Positions 56,110 to 64,000 of a stretch of 64,000 bases of DNA are shown piece by piece; the first letter of the stretch is position 1; every line of letters starts with the position of its first letter. Source of the stretch: Chitinophagaceae bacterium DXS (lineage in GTDB: Bacteria; Bacteroidota; Bacteroidia; Chitinophagales; Chitinophagaceae); NCBI GenBank assembly GCA_030345135.1, contig CP128386.1, positions 2,073,261 through 2,137,260 of the forward strand, in the 5' to 3' direction. Position numbers and translations under genes: made by a program. The notes beneath the pieces were generated by a model that worked only from the letters and a program-made list of their open reading frames with translations, searched no databases and was not told where the DNA came from.

Positions 56110-57600
56110 TTATGCAATGTTTAGATACGATAGGTTTTGTAAGGTTGTTTCTATTCCTTTATGTGTAAGATTCTGAATACTTTCTTTTACTGCGCGGGCA
56201 AATCCTTCGGGCTTTGTAAGATCTGTCTGCCACAATGTTTGATCGGCTAATGCACGATCAACAAGATCATCTGCATCTGCTGCTTCCGCCCAATATTTCT
56301 TCAATATTTCTGCCTTATCATCTTTGATCAGGTACTCACCAGTCTGACCTTCACCGTCACTTGTTTTGCAATTTTTCATAAACAGCAGGTAAGCTGCGAA
56401 CCCTGTTGCCATGAAATAAGGAACTTCATGACGCCTTTCATAATATTTCAACAGCACCGGCACATTGCGTAACAGCATTTTTGAAGTGTATTGCAATGCA
56501 ATGCTCAGCCATTTGTGTTCAATGTAAGGATTACTAAAACGATCAATTACTTTCAAAGAAAACGTTTTAGCTTCATCATATGAAATGCTGTCATCCGTGA
56601 TCGCATTACAGATTTCATTGAGCATTAGTTCCGTCACAAAGCTTTTGAAATATGTTTTTTGCATCGCGTCCCGCACTGTTTCAAAACCAGCCAGCACTGC
56701 AAGCCCGCACAAATAAGTATGCGTTCCGTTCAGCAATCTCAACTTTAATTCCCTGAATTTGTAAATGTCCGGAGCAAGTACAACGCCGTCATCTGCCTGG
56801 CTGAAGGATAGCACATTTTTCACTTTTTCGGAGCTGGTTTCTATTGCCCATAACCTGTACACTTCGCTCATTATCATCAGGTCGTCAGTATATCCCAGTG
56901 ACTGTTGAGCAGCCGTTTTTTCTCCGCCTGAAAGTTTTCCAGGTACTATTCTATCAACAAGTGAGTTACAGAAATGGTTGGCATTTTCAAGCCATTTAAC
57001 GAAGCCGTCATTCAAATGATTAAATGCAGCCAACTGTAACAGAATAGCTTTCAATTTGGTGGCATTTTCTGTTATCAGCTCGGTTGGAATAATTACCATC
57101 CCTGCTTCATCAGATCCATTAAAAGCTTTATATCTCTCGTGAAGGAAGGCCAATAATTTTCCGGGAAATGAGGCTGGTACTCCTTCAAAAATATTCTCTT
57201 CATGGTACGTGATACCCACTTCCGTTGTATTGGAAATGATTAGTTGTATGTCAGGATTTACTGCGCATTTTAACACGTCCTGCCATTGATCGTTCGCCGA
57301 CACAACACGGCTGATGCTTTCATTTACTATAGATTCGTCCTTAGTAACACCGTTCTCAATTCCGCGGACAAAATGGGTGTATAATCCATCCTGGCTTGCA
57401 AATTCATCTGCTCCTCCGCTGCTGGTGGATTTGACAACAACTACGCTGCCGTTAAATATTCCCTGCTTGTTTGCTTTATCAATAAAATAATCACACAATC
57501 CACGCAGTAAAACACCAGTACCGAATTGCAGAACTTTTTCCGGCAGCTCCTTTTTTGGAACAATATGTTTTGAAAGTTGCATCTGTAAATTTTTATTCAT
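56110..57600 (-). CDS. uxaB: Tagaturonate reductase (mannitol dehydrogenase family)
   Basis: A 496-residue long-chain polyol dehydrogenase. The N-terminal Rossmann part has VLQFGTGVLLRGLCDYFIDKA, VVVVKSTSSGG and IISNTTEVGI, and the C-terminal helical domain has LRLLNGTHTYLCGLAVLAG (the catalytic Lys-type segment is replaced by the UxaB-like NGTHT context). It reduces D-tagaturonate to D-altronate with NADH. I start at the ATG 57600; the upstream frame start is a GTG. It is coupled to uxaA. The alternative is fructuronate reductase. Confidence 0.85.
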   Translation of the reverse strand: MNKNLQMQLSKHIVPKKELPEKVLQFGTGVLLRGLCDYFIDKANKQGIFNGSVVVVKSTSSGGADEFASQDGLYTHFVRGIENGVTKDESIVNESISRVVSANDQWQDVLKCAVNPDIQLIISNTTEVGITYHEENIFEGVPASFPGKLLAFLHERYKAFNGSDEAGMVIIPTELITENATKLKAILLQLAAFNHLNDGFVKWLENANHFCNSLVDRIVPGKLSGGEKTAAQQSLGYTDDLMIMSEVYRLWAIETSSEKVKNVLSFSQADDGVVLAPDIYKFRELKLRLLNGTHTYLCGLAVLAGFETVRDAMQKTYFKSFVTELMLNEICNAITDDSISYDEAKTFSLKVIDRFSNPYIEHKWLSIALQYTSKMLLRNVPVLLKYYERRHEVPYFMATGFAAYLLFMKNCKTSDGEGQTGEYLIKDDKAEILKKYWAEAADADDLVDRALADQTLWQTDLTKPEGFARAVKESIQNLTHKGIETTLQNLSYLNIA

Positions 57601-57689
57601 CGACCGGTACACTGGCTTTTCAGTATACGAAATAAAATATAATTCTAATAAGGCTTGCTATTGCCTTTTGCTTAATTCTTGTTGGTTTT

Positions 57690-57812
57690 TATCAGAGGGA
57701 GGTATAAGGTATCAGGCGTAAGGTATCAGGTTTGATGCTGGGAGCTTTATCCCTTATATTAGTGCGATACCTCACCTCACGCCTCACACCTGAAACCTGA
57801 AACCTGATCGCT
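57690..57812. repeat. GGTATCAGG / CCTGAAACCTGA repeats in the uxaB-ADH gap
   Basis: GAGGTATAAGGTATCAGGCG units (57694-57735) and the complementary CACACCTGAAACCTGAAACC units (57768-57808) face each other across about 35 bp. The array reaches the alcohol dehydrogenase stop codon at 57814. Confidence 0.7.
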
Positions 57813-57813
57813 A

Positions 57814-58830
57814 TCAGCCCCATTCGGTCATCACCTTTATCACTCCATTCTTCGGGTCAAGCCAGCTTTCGAACTGCTCCTTAATTTCATCAGCGCTACA
57901 GCGGTGTGTTATATAGTTAGAAGGCTGAACCAGCTTTTGTTTCATGCAATACATAACATGCTCAAAATCTGTTCTTGTTGCATTACGGCTACTCATTAAC
58001 GTTGCTTCCCTCTTGTGAAATTCAGGATGACTGAATGAGATGTTGTCTTTCTGCAAACCGATGAGCACATATCTGGCGCCATGCGCCATGTATTGAAAGG
58101 CATTGTTTATTGCGCGTACACTTCCGGTGGCATCAATAACCACCGTTGGCATATCACCGTTTGTAATCTCACGTAACCTGTTCAACGCGTCTTCTTTTGC
58201 CGGATTAATTGTGTGTTGAATGCTGAGCGCTTCCTTGCAAAAAGCAAGCCGTTGTTCGTTCATATCCATTGCAATGACATTTGCTCCCGCGATGCGTGCA
58301 AATTCCATTGTTCCCAACCCAATAGGTCCTGCGCCTATCACCAATACAAATTCATCTTTTTGAACACCCGCCCTTCTTACGCCGTGAGCCCCGATTGACA
58401 GTGGCTCCACCAAAGCAAGTTCATCCGTCGTCAATCCACCTCCGTGAACGAGTGAATAAGAAGGCACTGATAAATATTCCGTCATACCACCATCTACATG
58501 TACGCCACTAACCTGTATAGAAGCACAGCAATTTGGCTTCCCATTCCGGCAGGCTATACAGGTACCGCAGTTGAAGTAAGGAATGATTGTAACGATTTCA
58601 TTTGCAGAAAATCCGTCATTACCATCTTTATCCACCAGTTCTGCTGCAAGTTCGTGTCCTAATATGCGCGGATAGTTAAAATAAGGCTGCGTGCCTTCGA
58701 ACGCATGAAGATCAGTACCACAGATTCCTATTCTTTTTATTTTTAAGATGGCACGACCTTTTTCCATAACGGGCGCTGCCATCTCTTTGTATTCCAACAA
58801 TCCGGGTTGTGAACAAACCAGTGTTTTCAT
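57814..58830 (-). CDS. Zinc-dependent alcohol dehydrogenase, possible L-galactonate 5-dehydrogenase
   Basis: A 338-residue MDR dehydrogenase. Catalytic zinc ligands lie in GICGTDLHAFEG (Cys39) and ILGHELAAE (His), a structural zinc lobe in NCGTCIACRNGKPNCC, and the NAD loop is VIGAGPIGLG. Relatives include threonine, sorbitol and L-galactonate (LgoD/YjjN) dehydrogenases. Beside uxaB and uxaA, with L-fucose enzymes that often also accept L-galactose, oxidation of L-galactonate to D-tagaturonate is the best-fitting role; this is inference. It begins six bases after the fucosidase stop. Confidence 0.85.
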   Translation of the reverse strand: MKTLVCSQPGLLEYKEMAAPVMEKGRAILKIKRIGICGTDLHAFEGTQPYFNYPRILGHELAAELVDKDGNDGFSANEIVTIIPYFNCGTCIACRNGKPNCCASIQVSGVHVDGGMTEYLSVPSYSLVHGGGLTTDELALVEPLSIGAHGVRRAGVQKDEFVLVIGAGPIGLGTMEFARIAGANVIAMDMNEQRLAFCKEALSIQHTINPAKEDALNRLREITNGDMPTVVIDATGSVRAINNAFQYMAHGARYVLIGLQKDNISFSHPEFHKREATLMSSRNATRTDFEHVMYCMKQKLVQPSNYITHRCSADEIKEQFESWLDPKNGVIKVMTEWG

Positions 58831-58836
58831 TTTTAT

Positions 58837-60282
58837 TTATTTCTTCAACAAAATTTTATAAGTCACAGCGTTTTCTGAGGGATAATTTTTTAGAGGCTGA
58901 ATTACAAGTCCATCACTCTTTTGCGACCAGCTAACTTTTTCACTGCTTCCGACCAGCTCAACCGAAGCAACCCCATCTTTCCCGGTGCCGGCTGCAAGCG
59001 ATCTAACGGTAATAGCAGTTTTTGGCACATCAAGCGCGATAGCGTACAATGCATCTCCTTTTGTTGTGAACCGAATATCCTGAGCTGTGAAAGGTTTCAT
59101 TTTACTATCACCAAAAGCGCCGCCAACAACTTCGGTAGGGCCTTCACCGAATGTCTTCCATGGTCTTGTACCGTAGATTGCTTCGCCGTTTACACCAAGC
59201 CATTTGCCAATTGCAAGTAAAAGATCCTGTTGTTCCTGGGGAATTGTTCCATCCGGTTTGGGACCGATATTCAATAAAAGATTTCCGTTTTTGCTAACGA
59301 TGTCAACCAAATTCGTGATCAGGTATTTGGGGGATTTAAAGCTTTCGTCGGGAATATAACCCCAGGATTTAAATCCAACTGCGTCATCTGTTTGCCAATA
59401 TAAATCCCTGATGCCAGTAAGTTTTCCGCGCTCTATATCCAGTACGGCAGTACCTTCTTTAAAGCCCTCATATTTGTAGTTGATCACCACACCTTTGTTC
59501 CACTCCAGGCCTTTGTTGTAATAGTAAGATGCAAATGATTTTTTATATGCATCCAAAGCCGGTTGTTCTATCCACCAGTCGAACCAGAATAACTGCGGTT
59601 GATATTTGTCCACCAACTCCGTACATCTCAATAACCAATCATTCATGTATTCCGGAGACATGGTCTCATTTTCTTCTCTTGCCGGACCATAAAAGTCAGC
59701 GTATTTAGGATCATTCACATCAGAATCAAACTTCCTGCCTCCATTCATAAAAAACCAGTGCTCGATGCGATGAGAAGACAATCCAAATACAATATTTTTT
59801 TTCTTGATCGCCTGGCTCAATTCACCAATTATATCCCGCTTTGGTCCCATTTCCGCCGCGTTCCATTTGGATAAAGTCGTCTTGTACATTGCAAATCCAT
59901 CATGATGTTCTGCCACAGGCACTACATATTTTGCACCGGATTTTACAAAAAGATCCGCCCACTCATCTGCATTAAATTTCTCTGCTTTAAACTGCGGAAT
60001 AAAATCTTTATATCCAAATTTACTTTGCGGACCATATGTTGCTACATGATGCTTGAACTCATCTGAACCTTGTTGATACATATTTCTTGGATACCATTCA
60101 CTGTTAAATGCAGGAACGGAGTAAACTCCCCAGTGAATGAATATTCCAAACTTTGCATCTTTAAACCAATCGGGTGTCTGGTATTTTTTTAAGGATTCCC
60201 AGGTAGCCTGATAACGGTCCTGTGCATGTGTAGCGATTACACACGTTACCAGGGTTAATAAGGCAATGAGTCGTTTTTTCAT
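58837..60282 (-). CDS. Alpha-L-fucosidase (GH29)
   Basis: A 481-residue exported GH29 enzyme. The signal peptide MKKRLIALLTLVTCVIATHA is followed by the catalytic barrel with IFIHWGVYSVPAFNSEWY, the substrate histidines in AEHHDGFAMY and the nucleophile Asp235 in LFWFDWW. A C-terminal beta-sandwich completes it. It releases terminal L-fucose by a retaining mechanism in the periplasm or outside. The DNA upstream (60300-60442) is repeats. Confidence 0.95.
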   Translation of the reverse strand: MKKRLIALLTLVTCVIATHAQDRYQATWESLKKYQTPDWFKDAKFGIFIHWGVYSVPAFNSEWYPRNMYQQGSDEFKHHVATYGPQSKFGYKDFIPQFKAEKFNADEWADLFVKSGAKYVVPVAEHHDGFAMYKTTLSKWNAAEMGPKRDIIGELSQAIKKKNIVFGLSSHRIEHWFFMNGGRKFDSDVNDPKYADFYGPAREENETMSPEYMNDWLLRCTELVDKYQPQLFWFDWWIEQPALDAYKKSFASYYYNKGLEWNKGVVINYKYEGFKEGTAVLDIERGKLTGIRDLYWQTDDAVGFKSWGYIPDESFKSPKYLITNLVDIVSKNGNLLLNIGPKPDGTIPQEQQDLLLAIGKWLGVNGEAIYGTRPWKTFGEGPTEVVGGAFGDSKMKPFTAQDIRFTTKGDALYAIALDVPKTAITVRSLAAGTGKDGVASVELVGSSEKVSWSQKSDGLVIQPLKNYPSENAVTYKILLKK

Positions 60283-60299
60283 ATAAAGCAGTTTGGTTG

Positions 60300-60442
60300 A
60301 TTTTAGGTATCAGGTTTGAGGTTTGAGGTTTGAGGTTTGAGGTTTGAGGCTTGAGGTATGAGTCATAAGGTAGATGACCTTAAGTGGATACCTTATACCT
60401 TACGCCTTATACCTGATACCTGAAACCTGGTACCTGATACCT
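60300..60442. repeat. GGTTTGA tandem and complementary ACCTGATACC repeats
   Basis: Five GGTTTGA units in direct tandem (about 60310-60348) with flanking GTATCAGG and GTATGAGTC units are followed by TACCTTATACCTTACGCC and ACCTGATACCTGAAACC units in the complementary sense (about 60395-60441), allowing a long imperfect hairpin. Confidence 0.75.
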
Positions 60443-60445
60443 AAT

Positions 60446-61231
60446 TTAATTTTCAATCGCCCTATCCAGGTGCACATATCCCCCATCCACATGAATCAAT
60501 TGGCCGGTTGTATGGCTGGATCTTTCTGACAACAAAAATGCCGTTGTATTCGCAATTTCTTCAGATGTTGTCATTCTGTTTTCCAACGGAATTTTTGCAA
60601 CGATCTGTTTTAATTTTTCATCCGGATTGGGCAAAGTCTTAATCCAGTTTTCATACAAAGGCGTCCAGCATTCAGCAACAACAATTGCATTCACACGAAT
60701 GCCGTATTTCAGCAACTCAACAGCCCACTCGCGTGTAAGTGCATTTCTGCCACCATTTGCTGCCGCATATGCAGATGTTCCGCCCTGTCCTGTTTCTGCT
60801 GTTTTAGAAGTGATGTTCACGATGGCTCCTTTGCTTTTCTTAAGCTCAGGAAGTGCATACTGTGCCATCAGATAATAGTGTACCAGGTTTTTATGGAGCG
60901 ACGCCATAAAGGCTTCATAATTGCCATTTTCCAGGTTAACACCGTCGTTTACACCAGCGTTATTTACGAGGCCATCAATGCGGCCTGCTTTTTCAAGAAT
61001 CGTCTTTACAGCTTTCTCACACTCTTCAGGTTTTGTGAGTTCCGCTACGACCTGAAAAGCCTTGCCGCCTGCAGCTTCTACTTCCTGCAAGGTTTTGGTA
61101 TTGTCTTCTTCATTTCTTCCCACGATAACAGGTATAGCACCTTCTGATGCAAGCACTTTTACAATGCCTTCGCCAATACCTTTTGCACCGCCTGTTACAA
61201 TGATGATCTTATCTTTTAATTGTAAGTCCAT
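60446..61231 (-). CDS. L-fucose dehydrogenase (SDR), active-site Lys replaced by Asn
   Basis: A 261-residue short-chain dehydrogenase. The NAD loop is VTGGAKGIGEGI (about 12-23), NNAG is at 90-93, and Ser142 and Tyr155 are in place. The C-terminal signature PLYENWIKTLP, KIPLENRMTT, SSHTTGQ and HVDGGYVHLDRAI matches L-fucose dehydrogenases that make L-fucono-lactone. The usual Y-x-x-x-K reads YAAAN, with Asn159 instead of Lys (codon AAT, 60755-60757). Whether it is active with that change is not known. Related enzymes also accept L-galactose and D-arabinose. Confidence 0.83.
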   Translation of the reverse strand: MDLQLKDKIIIVTGGAKGIGEGIVKVLASEGAIPVIVGRNEEDNTKTLQEVEAAGGKAFQVVAELTKPEECEKAVKTILEKAGRIDGLVNNAGVNDGVNLENGNYEAFMASLHKNLVHYYLMAQYALPELKKSKGAIVNITSKTAETGQGGTSAYAAANGGRNALTREWAVELLKYGIRVNAIVVAECWTPLYENWIKTLPNPDEKLKQIVAKIPLENRMTTSEEIANTTAFLLSERSSHTTGQLIHVDGGYVHLDRAIEN

Positions 61232-61237
61232 AGTTAT

Positions 61238-61357
61238 TTTAGCTGTCAGCTTTCAGCAATCAGCTATCAGCTGTTGCTCCGGCCGGTTGATTAATTTATT
61301 AGCTGTCAGCTTTCAGCAATCAGCAGTGAGCTTTTTGCCTGAGCTGGTTGATTAACT
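61238..61357. repeat. 60-bp tandem duplication with AGCTGTCAGC units
   Basis: AGCTGTCAGCTTTCAGCAAT starts at 61241 and again at 61301. Both copies run through a ..GGTTGATTAA tail, with diverged middles. Two 60-bp units fill the gap between the dehydrogenase and lactonase genes. Confidence 0.85.
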
Positions 61358-61394
61358 TTTAATTTGGTGTATGTACGAACAGGATTGTTATTGC

Positions 61395-62225
61395 TTATTC
61401 CTCCAACCCATAAAATTTTATTGCATTGCCACCCCAAAAAGCATTTTGCTCGGACTGAGTGAAGGAAGAAAAATAGTCTTCTGCTATTTCTTTCATCGCT
61501 TCATAAGAACCGGCTGCAAGGCACACCGGCCAATCCGAACCGTACATAATGCGATATGGGCCGAATGCATTCACCACTACATCCAGGTAAGGAGTGAATT
61601 GTTCTTTCTTCCAGTTTTTATGATCGGCTTCTGTTACCATTCCGGATATTTTACAAAACACATTTTCATTCTGTGCAATGGTTTCTATATCCGTCTTCCA
61701 TTCATCAATCAAACCATCTTTGATATATGGTTTGGCGATATGATCAATTACAAAAGGCTGATCGGGAAACTGCTTTACGAGGTCAGCTGCATATTTCAAC
61801 TGATCAGGAAAGATAAGAATATCGTAAGTAAAGCCAAACTGCTTCAACAAGCCAATACCGTTAGTGAAGGCTGGTTTCAGCATTAAAGCTCTGTCTGCTT
61901 CTCCCTGGAGAATGTGCCTGAACCCTTTTACTTTATCAAAGCTTTTATAGTATGAGAGCCTTTCTGCAATATCTTCAGACTGCAGATCAACCCAGCCCAC
62001 ATAGCCTTTAATAAAATCAAACTTTTCGGCATTCTGCAACTGAAAATCATTCTCTGCTTCAGTCTGGTCTACCTGCACCAACACGCATCCGTCAAGACCA
62101 TTCCGTTGTAATACAGGATAGAGGTCCTCCGGCATAAAATCTTTCTTTATAGATTCATCCGGAATCCAGCTATGCGCAACCGGATCGTACTGCCAAAAAT
62201 GCTGATGTGCATCAATTTTTTGCAT
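61395..62225 (-). CDS. L-fuconolactonase (amidohydrolase 2 family)
   Basis: A 276-residue metal-dependent TIM-barrel hydrolase. Motifs are IDAHQHFWQYD (about 4-14), GFRHILQGE, FVIDHIAKPYI and MYGSDWPVC near the end. L-fuconolactonases of this type open L-fucono-lactone to L-fuconate, and some also open L-galactono-1,4-lactone. Its first 14 bases overlap the end of the upstream hydrolase gene, confirming an operon. Confidence 0.88.
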   Translation of the reverse strand: MQKIDAHQHFWQYDPVAHSWIPDESIKKDFMPEDLYPVLQRNGLDGCVLVQVDQTEAENDFQLQNAEKFDFIKGYVGWVDLQSEDIAERLSYYKSFDKVKGFRHILQGEADRALMLKPAFTNGIGLLKQFGFTYDILIFPDQLKYAADLVKQFPDQPFVIDHIAKPYIKDGLIDEWKTDIETIAQNENVFCKISGMVTEADHKNWKKEQFTPYLDVVVNAFGPYRIMYGSDWPVCLAAGSYEAMKEIAEDYFSSFTQSEQNAFWGGNAIKFYGLEE

Positions 62226-63069
62226 AAGCTATAAGCTGCTGTTTAGATGAACCTAAACCGTCAATGCCCAGTTCTACAACATCACCTGCTTTTAAAAATA
62301 CCTGTGGGTTCATACCCAATCCTACACCTGCCGGCGTTCCTGTAGAAATTACATCGCCAGGCAGTAGCGTCATAAATTTACTTACGTAAGAGATGATGAA
62401 CGGTATTTTGAAAATAAGATTTGCAGTAGTACCATCCTGCATTTTTGTGCCATTTACAGTCAGCCAAAGACGCATGTTATTGATATCATCAATTTCATCT
62501 GGTGTTGCAAGGAATGGCCCGAGTGGTGCAAAAGTGTCGCAGCCTTTACCCTTATCCCATGTACCATTTCTTTCTAATTGAAATTCTCTTTCACTTACAT
62601 CATTGTGCAAAACGTAACCTGCAACATGATCTAACGCTTCGCTTTCTTCCACGTAACTTGCTTTCTTTGAAATAACGATTGCCAGCTCTACTTCCCAGTC
62701 TGTTTTTACAGAATCTTTAGGAATCATGATCGGGTCGTTCGGACCTGTCAGAGAGGTTGTGGACTTAAAGAAAATCACCGGTTCAGAAGGTGTTGCTGCA
62801 CCTGTTTCTTTCGCATGATCCGCATAATTTAAGCCAATGCAGATGATTTTAGAAGGGCGTGCCACAGGGCTTCCCAGGCGCACATCAGCGGGCACTTCAG
62901 GAAGATTGGATTGATTTTCATCCAAAAACTTTTGCAATCTGTTTAAGCCATCGTGCTCAAAAAATTGCTCATTGTAATCTTCACCAAATGCAGAAGTATC
63001 ATACTTCACATCTCCAATGATTATTCCTGTTTTTTCTTTATTAGCCTCACCAAATCTGATCAGTTTCAT
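62212..63069 (-). CDS. Fumarylacetoacetate hydrolase-family enzyme, probable 2,4-diketo-3-deoxy-L-fuconate hydrolase
   Basis: A 285-residue FAH-fold protein. Metal ligands lie in DWEVELAIV (two Glu) and HNDVSER (Asp). The RNGTWDKGKGCDTFAPLGP and TPAGVGLG segments are conserved in this subgroup. In the oxidative L-fucose pathway this enzyme cuts the diketo acid to pyruvate and lactate. I start at the ATG 63069 (MKLIRFGE); a 12-residue extension from 63105 is repeat-derived. It overlaps the lactonase gene by 14 bp. Confidence 0.88.
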   Translation of the reverse strand: MKLIRFGEANKEKTGIIIGDVKYDTSAFGEDYNEQFFEHDGLNRLQKFLDENQSNLPEVPADVRLGSPVARPSKIICIGLNYADHAKETGAATPSEPVIFFKSTTSLTGPNDPIMIPKDSVKTDWEVELAIVISKKASYVEESEALDHVAGYVLHNDVSEREFQLERNGTWDKGKGCDTFAPLGPFLATPDEIDDINNMRLWLTVNGTKMQDGTTANLIFKIPFIISYVSKFMTLLPGDVISTGTPAGVGLGMNPQVFLKAGDVVELGIDGLGSSKQQLIAYAKN

Positions 63070-63079
63070 AATTTGTTTA

Positions 63080-63166
63080 TTTAATTGACAATTGAAAATT
63101 GACAATTGACAATGAGCGCCAAATTGCTTCTGGCATTTTCAATTGTCAATTATCCATTCTCCATTA
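63080..63166. repeat. TTGACAATTGAAAATTG inverted repeats
   Basis: AATTGACAATTGAAAATTGA units (63082-63112) face complementary CATTTTCAATTGTCAATTAT units (about 63136-63160). The array occupies almost the whole gap between two operon genes. Confidence 0.75.
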
Positions 63167-63168
63167 TT

Positions 63169-63933
63169 TTAAGTATTTAATTTAATAAATCCGCCATCAA
63201 TCGGGTAATCTGTACCGGTAATAAAAGATGCTTCTTCGCTGCACAGGTAAAGGATCAATCCCGCAATTTCGCTAGGTTTACCCATACGCCCGATCGGTTG
63301 TGTTTTAGACAATTTTTCAAACATTTCAGCTTCTTTACCAGGATATGTCTTTTTAAGAAAACCATCCACAAATGGCGTGTGTACGCGTCCCGGAGAAATT
63401 GAATTACAACGGATGTTGTCGGCCAGGTAATCTTTGGCAACAGATAATGTCATGGCAGCAACTGCGCCCTTACTCATTGAATAAGCAAAACGATCAACCA
63501 ACCCGACAACTGCTGCAACGGAGCTCATATTGAGTATAACGCCGCCGCCTTTTTGTTTCATAAGTGGTATTGCTGCATAAAGACAGTTGTATACGCCTTT
63601 AACATTGACATTAAAAATGCGGTCAAAATCAGCTTCACTGGTCGTATCAGCTTTGCCGATATGAGATACACCGGCACTGTTAACAAGAATGTCTATAGTT
63701 TTTATTGATCCGAAAATATCGGTCACTTGTTGTTGATTGGTAACATCACATACATGTGCTTCCGCTTTTCCTCCGTTCTGCCTGATCTCATTCGCTGTGG
63801 CACTTGAAGCTTCCTCTCCGATATCAATAATATGCACTGTTGCCCCCTGTTGCGCGAACAACAGGCATACTGCTTTTCCTATACCGCTTCCCCCGCCTGT
63901 TACTACAGCATGCTTATCCTGTAAACTGAACAT
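63169..63933 (-). CDS. SDR oxidoreductase, probable 2-keto-3-deoxy-L-fuconate dehydrogenase
   Basis: A 254-residue classical SDR with an intact tetrad: NAD loop VTGGGSGIGKAV, Ser in LNMSSVAAVV, and Tyr/Lys in YSMSKGA. The SPGRVHTPFVDGFL substrate loop and C-terminal ..GTDYPIDGGFIKLNT fit the group that includes human DHRS6 and the KDF dehydrogenase of Xanthomonas. Position beside the FAH-family hydrolase and lactonase supports oxidation of 2-keto-3-deoxy-L-fuconate. Beyond its start, 63934-64000 shows no further gene start. Confidence 0.85.
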   Translation of the reverse strand: MFSLQDKHAVVTGGGSGIGKAVCLLFAQQGATVHIIDIGEEASSATANEIRQNGGKAEAHVCDVTNQQQVTDIFGSIKTIDILVNSAGVSHIGKADTTSEADFDRIFNVNVKGVYNCLYAAIPLMKQKGGGVILNMSSVAAVVGLVDRFAYSMSKGAVAAMTLSVAKDYLADNIRCNSISPGRVHTPFVDGFLKKTYPGKEAEMFEKLSKTQPIGRMGKPSEIAGLILYLCSEEASFITGTDYPIDGGFIKLNT

Positions 63934-64000
63934 ATGCTGGTCTTTTAATGTTTTATTTAAAAATCGTTTTAGTAATTGCCTGTTCGATTGGATTATTGGT

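Noticed and set aside
54464-57600. UxaA/UxaB as a plain galacturonate pathway
   Set aside because: It is kept only as an alternative: no uronate isomerase or pectinase gene is present, and the adjacent enzymes act on L-fucose-type sugars.

Overview
The window is a chromosomal segment of a Bacteroidota bacterium, most likely a Chitinophagaceae relative. The reasons are two complete SusC/SusD outer-membrane uptake pairs, a LytS/LytTR two-component system, a DUF5686 protein, a GSCFA protein, the Bacteroidota-type arginine decarboxylase, promoters of the form TAnnTTTG, and intergenic regions full of degenerate short repeats. I saw no rRNA, tRNA, CRISPR array or insertion sequence.

Layout. 1-1658: 3' end of a GH95 alpha-L-fucosidase/galactosidase gene, then a LacI-type regulator. 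1678-5348: LytTR response regulator and histidine kinase, divergent from an M23 peptidase. 5502-21436: mostly housekeeping genes (NTF2-like protein, speA, rpmI-rplT, MmcQ-like, DUF5686, penicillin acylase, bioF, MiaE-like, GNAT, cell-wall amidase, methyltransferase, GSCFA).

21651-34861 is a sialic-acid utilisation locus read on the minus strand: SusC, SusD, N-acetylneuraminate lyase, NanM-type mutarotase, MFS transporter, N-acylglucosamine 2-epimerase, sialate O-acetylesterase and exported sialidase. A FadR-type GntR gene diverges from it, with a palindromic operator just downstream of the susC promoter. Sialoglycans would be de-O-acetylated and cut in the periplasm, the free acid imported, split to ManNAc and pyruvate, and epimerised to GlcNAc. 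A BadF-type amino-sugar kinase and MurQ lie a few kilobases away (38183-40069).

35166-50239 holds an HMG-CoA-lyase-like gene with an overlapping HTH regulator, rlmB, murQ and kinase, a C-terminal processing protease, a FAD monooxygenase/TetR divergent pair around a perfect 36-bp palindrome, a small ATPase, a DsbA-family protein, and a second SusC/SusD pair with no attached enzymes. 50527-53652 has an HTH protein, a UPF0158 protein with a poly-Asp tract, and two tandem paralogous lipoproteins.

54464-63933 is a minus-strand L-fucose catabolic locus: GH29 fucosidase, L-fucose dehydrogenase (SDR), L-fuconolactonase, 2,4-diketo-3-deoxy-L-fuconate hydrolase and 2-keto-3-deoxy-L-fuconate dehydrogenase. 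The L-fuconate dehydratase is not in view. The same locus has a zinc alcohol dehydrogenase, tagaturonate reductase (UxaB) and altronate dehydratase (UxaA). I read these as a possible second branch for L-galactose: L-galactonate to D-tagaturonate to D-altronate to KDG, sharing the first two fucose enzymes.

Non-coding DNA is the other notable layer. At least ten families of degenerate 8-16 bp repeats fill the gaps, often containing the stop codon of the adjacent gene. Three perfect hairpins share a core but have unrelated, perfectly complementary outer arms.
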